64,000 nt of DNA, taken from positions 682,001-746,000 of the forward strand of contig NZ_CP101809.1 of assembly GCF_024498275.1 (NCBI RefSeq), given 5' to 3'. The translations under genes were made by a program, and so were the position numbers. The notes beneath the pieces were generated by a model. The model was not told where the DNA came from. It made no database searches and worked only from the letters and a program-made list of their open reading frames with translations. Shown here piece by piece: positions 61,973-64,000 of this stretch (position 1 is its first letter; the number at the start of each line of letters is the position of its first letter). Source of the DNA: Mycoplasmoides fastidiosum. GTDB taxonomy: Bacteria > Bacillota_I > Bacilli_A > Mycoplasmatales > Mycoplasmoidaceae.

Positions 61973-63617
61973 TTATAAATTTGTAATTTGATCTAAATTA
62001 ATTATTTGATTAAATAAATGATGATTTTCTTTTTTCAAGTGATGGGTTACTAAAACTAAAGTTAAATCAGGATCGTTAATAATTTTTCCTTGAATATCAG
62101 TTGAATTTTGATCATCTAAATTTGATAATGATTCGTCTAATACAATTCATTTTTTATCTAAGTAAAACAATCTAGCTAAAACTAATCTTTGTTTTTGACC
62201 TAATGATAAATTATTGGTCACATCAAATTCAGAATTCAAATAATTATCCTTTAACTCATCCAATAAATTCACTTTGTCCAAAGCATATTCTAATTTAGCT
62301 TGATCAAAATTTTTTTCATAAAAAGTAACATTATTAGCGATATTTGTTGGAAAAACTAAATTTTTTGAATCAATGAAAGTTAAATGTTTTCTTAAAGAAC
62401 TTGATTTGATGGCGTTAATGTTTTGTCCATTCACTAACACTTGACCTTTATCAGGTTCGTATGAACCATTTAATAATTTTAATAAAGTTGATTTCCCGAA
62501 CCACTTTCACCAATAATTGCATATTTTTGTCCTTTTTTCAAGTCTAAATTCAAATTTTGAAAAAGTTTTTTATCACTTTCAGGATATTTAAAATCTAAAT
62601 TTAAAAGTTTAATGTTTTCAACTCTTTCAATTGTTGATGCATTAGTTTCAGGTTCTAAATTTAGATTGAATTTTTTTACAATATTCCGGTTAGATAAATA
62701 ATTTTTAATACTTGCTAATAAATTAGGACCAAATGATTTTAATCTACCAACAAAAGCAGTTATTAATGTTAAAAAAGCAATATCAATAACTCCTAAAAAT
62801 GTTGATTGATTTGAAAAATGAAAAATCAAAATTGCAGAACCGATAATTAATGCTCCACCGATAAATTCATAAATGCGTTGAGAACCCAACTGTACAAATG
62901 AAACAATATTATTTTTCTTTAAACTTGTTTCATAAACACTATTAATTTCACTACTTAATTGTTCATTTAATAAGTTTTGTTTATTTGCAAAATATAATCG
63001 AGAATAACCATCTAATAGGTTATTTATTTTTGTTTGGAATTGATGATTAGCTTCTGAATATTTGTCAAAAGCATTCCTTTGAGTTTTTTTAAAAAGAAAT
63101 GATCCTATAAAAGAAAATGAAATTACTATTAAAATAAATATAATCAAAATTCAACTAAAAGCTGCACCTACAATTATTGAAAAAACAACATTCAAAACAA
63201 TATGGAAAATATTATTTAAAGTGAAAATATTGTAATTAAGATACATATTTGCATCTTTAGTTAACAAAGTATAAATATTAGTTGGATCATATTGCAAAAA
63301 GTCTTATTTGTAGTTCTTCTGTATTGATCAAAAATTATGGAACTAACTCCATTTAAAATCATGAAATGAATTTTATTAAATGATAAATAATAAAATCAAA
63401 CACTTATAAAATCTAAAATAAGAAAACCAACAATTCCCAATAAGTAATAAAGAAAAAATAAATAGTACTTTTCTAATTCAATTTGAATTGCATCAAAAAT
63501 AGATTGAGTCATTTTTGCAGAGAGAAAAATTATTCCTGCTTCAAAAAAAACCATAAAAAATGTTGATAAAAATAAAAGAATAATTTCTTTTTTGATGTAT
63601 TTTCAAGCTATTTTCAT
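61973..63617 (-). pseudogene. ABC exporter half-transporter A, copy 3, frame disrupted
   Basis: Third A copy: MKIAWKYIKKEIILLFL, membrane domain, Walker A region IIGESGSG, signature LSLGQKQRLVLARLFYL, Walker B WIVLDESLSNLDD, H-loop LVTHH. Two losses of one base: near 63296-63300 (A5, six expected by comparison with copies 1 and 2) in the membrane domain, and at 62492-62494 inside the Walker A codons, where GGA AAA is reduced to GGA AA. Restored length is about 548. It lies right of ruvB on the opposite strand and overlaps the B stop by ten bases. Confidence 0.78.
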
Positions 63618-64000
63618 GTTAACTCCTCCATTTTATAAATTCTGTGATATTTTTCAGGATTTTTTAAGTGGTGGGTTACATTGATCAAAGTTAATTCTGA
63701 ATTATTAAATAAATTTTGTTCAATTTTAGCAACATTATTTTTATCAAGATTAGCAAGTGCTTCATCTAAAATTAATAAGTTTTTTTCATCAAAAAAGAAA
63801 CGCGCAAAATTTATTCTTTGTTTTTGTCCAGATGAAATATTTGAATTTTCGTTGTTTAATTTCAAATTTAAATCCTCAACTGAATAAGAAGCTAAATTTA
63901 AAGCTTTTTCTGCTTTATCTTCTTGATCAGGAGTTCATAAACTAATGTTGTTATAAATTGTATCGTTAAAAACAAATTCTTCAGAATCTAAGAAAGTGAA
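63608..64000 (-). CDS. ABC exporter half-transporter B, copy 3 (partial, cut by window edge)
   Basis: Only the ATPase C-terminal part is visible: FTFLDSEEFVFNDTIYNNISL, signature NISSGQKQRINFARFFF, Walker B LLILDEALANLDK, H-loop INVTHHL, ending in TGA-Trp, Lys, TAG. The visible part is in one frame. It continues beyond the right edge. Partner of A copy 3. Confidence 0.85.

Overview
The window is chromosomal DNA of a wall-less Mollicute (Mycoplasma-type bacterium). DNA is very A+T rich, and TGA must be read as tryptophan throughout: IleRS, UvrC, DnaE, PolC, CdsA, GlyRS, DnaG and many others are full length only if TGA is Trp. The gene content fits too: both PolC and DnaE, single-chain glycyl-tRNA synthetase, no cell-wall genes, and no tRNA genes in the rRNA spacer. 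I could not assign a species from sequence reading alone.

Layout. 1-10.4 kb: tail of an upstream gene, ileS, then a leftward block (HAD phosphatase, unknown protein, fba), then a rightward block (unknown protein, uvrC, alpha/beta hydrolase). 10.5-16.1 kb: one complete leftward rRNA operon (16S-23S-5S) with tandem promoters, RNase III-type processing stems and two terminators. 16.2-31 kb: replication and repair genes (dnaE, a stand-alone 5'-3' exonuclease, fpg; then tsf-pyrH-frr-cdsA-polC), separated by a frame-disrupted possible regulator. 30.8-36.2 kb: rpsP-rplS, a YitT-type membrane protein, trmD, then leftward rpsD-trmK-Nif3-like and a GNAT acetyltransferase. 36.2-41.8 kb: a cysteine-rich metallothionein-like peptide, an MFS permease, an RNase Y-like HD/KH protein, hrcA and an unknown partner. 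41.8-50.3 kb: a peptidase-containing bacteriocin-type ABC transporter (frame disrupted) with a small membrane-anchored partner, then ybeY-dgkA-era-recO-glyS-dnaG.

50.4-64 kb is an accessory island wrapped around ruvAB. It carries three copies of a two-gene ABC exporter cassette (each copy has its own similar terminator). Next to them are a gene for a class III lanthipeptide synthetase (LanKC: lyase, kinase and cyclase-like parts) and a 68-residue Ser/Thr/Cys-ended peptide that looks like its precursor. I regard this as the most notable system here: a class III lanthipeptide-type locus in a minimal-genome Mollicute.

Most accessory genes carry single-base losses, nearly always in A or T runs and always in the -1 direction. 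Affected are LanKC, all five complete exporter genes, the peptidase-ABC transporter, the possible regulator, and recO. The long housekeeping genes are intact even through A7-A8 runs. This points to gene decay, phase variation or slippage-tolerant expression; homopolymer sequencing error remains a possible alternative that must be excluded.
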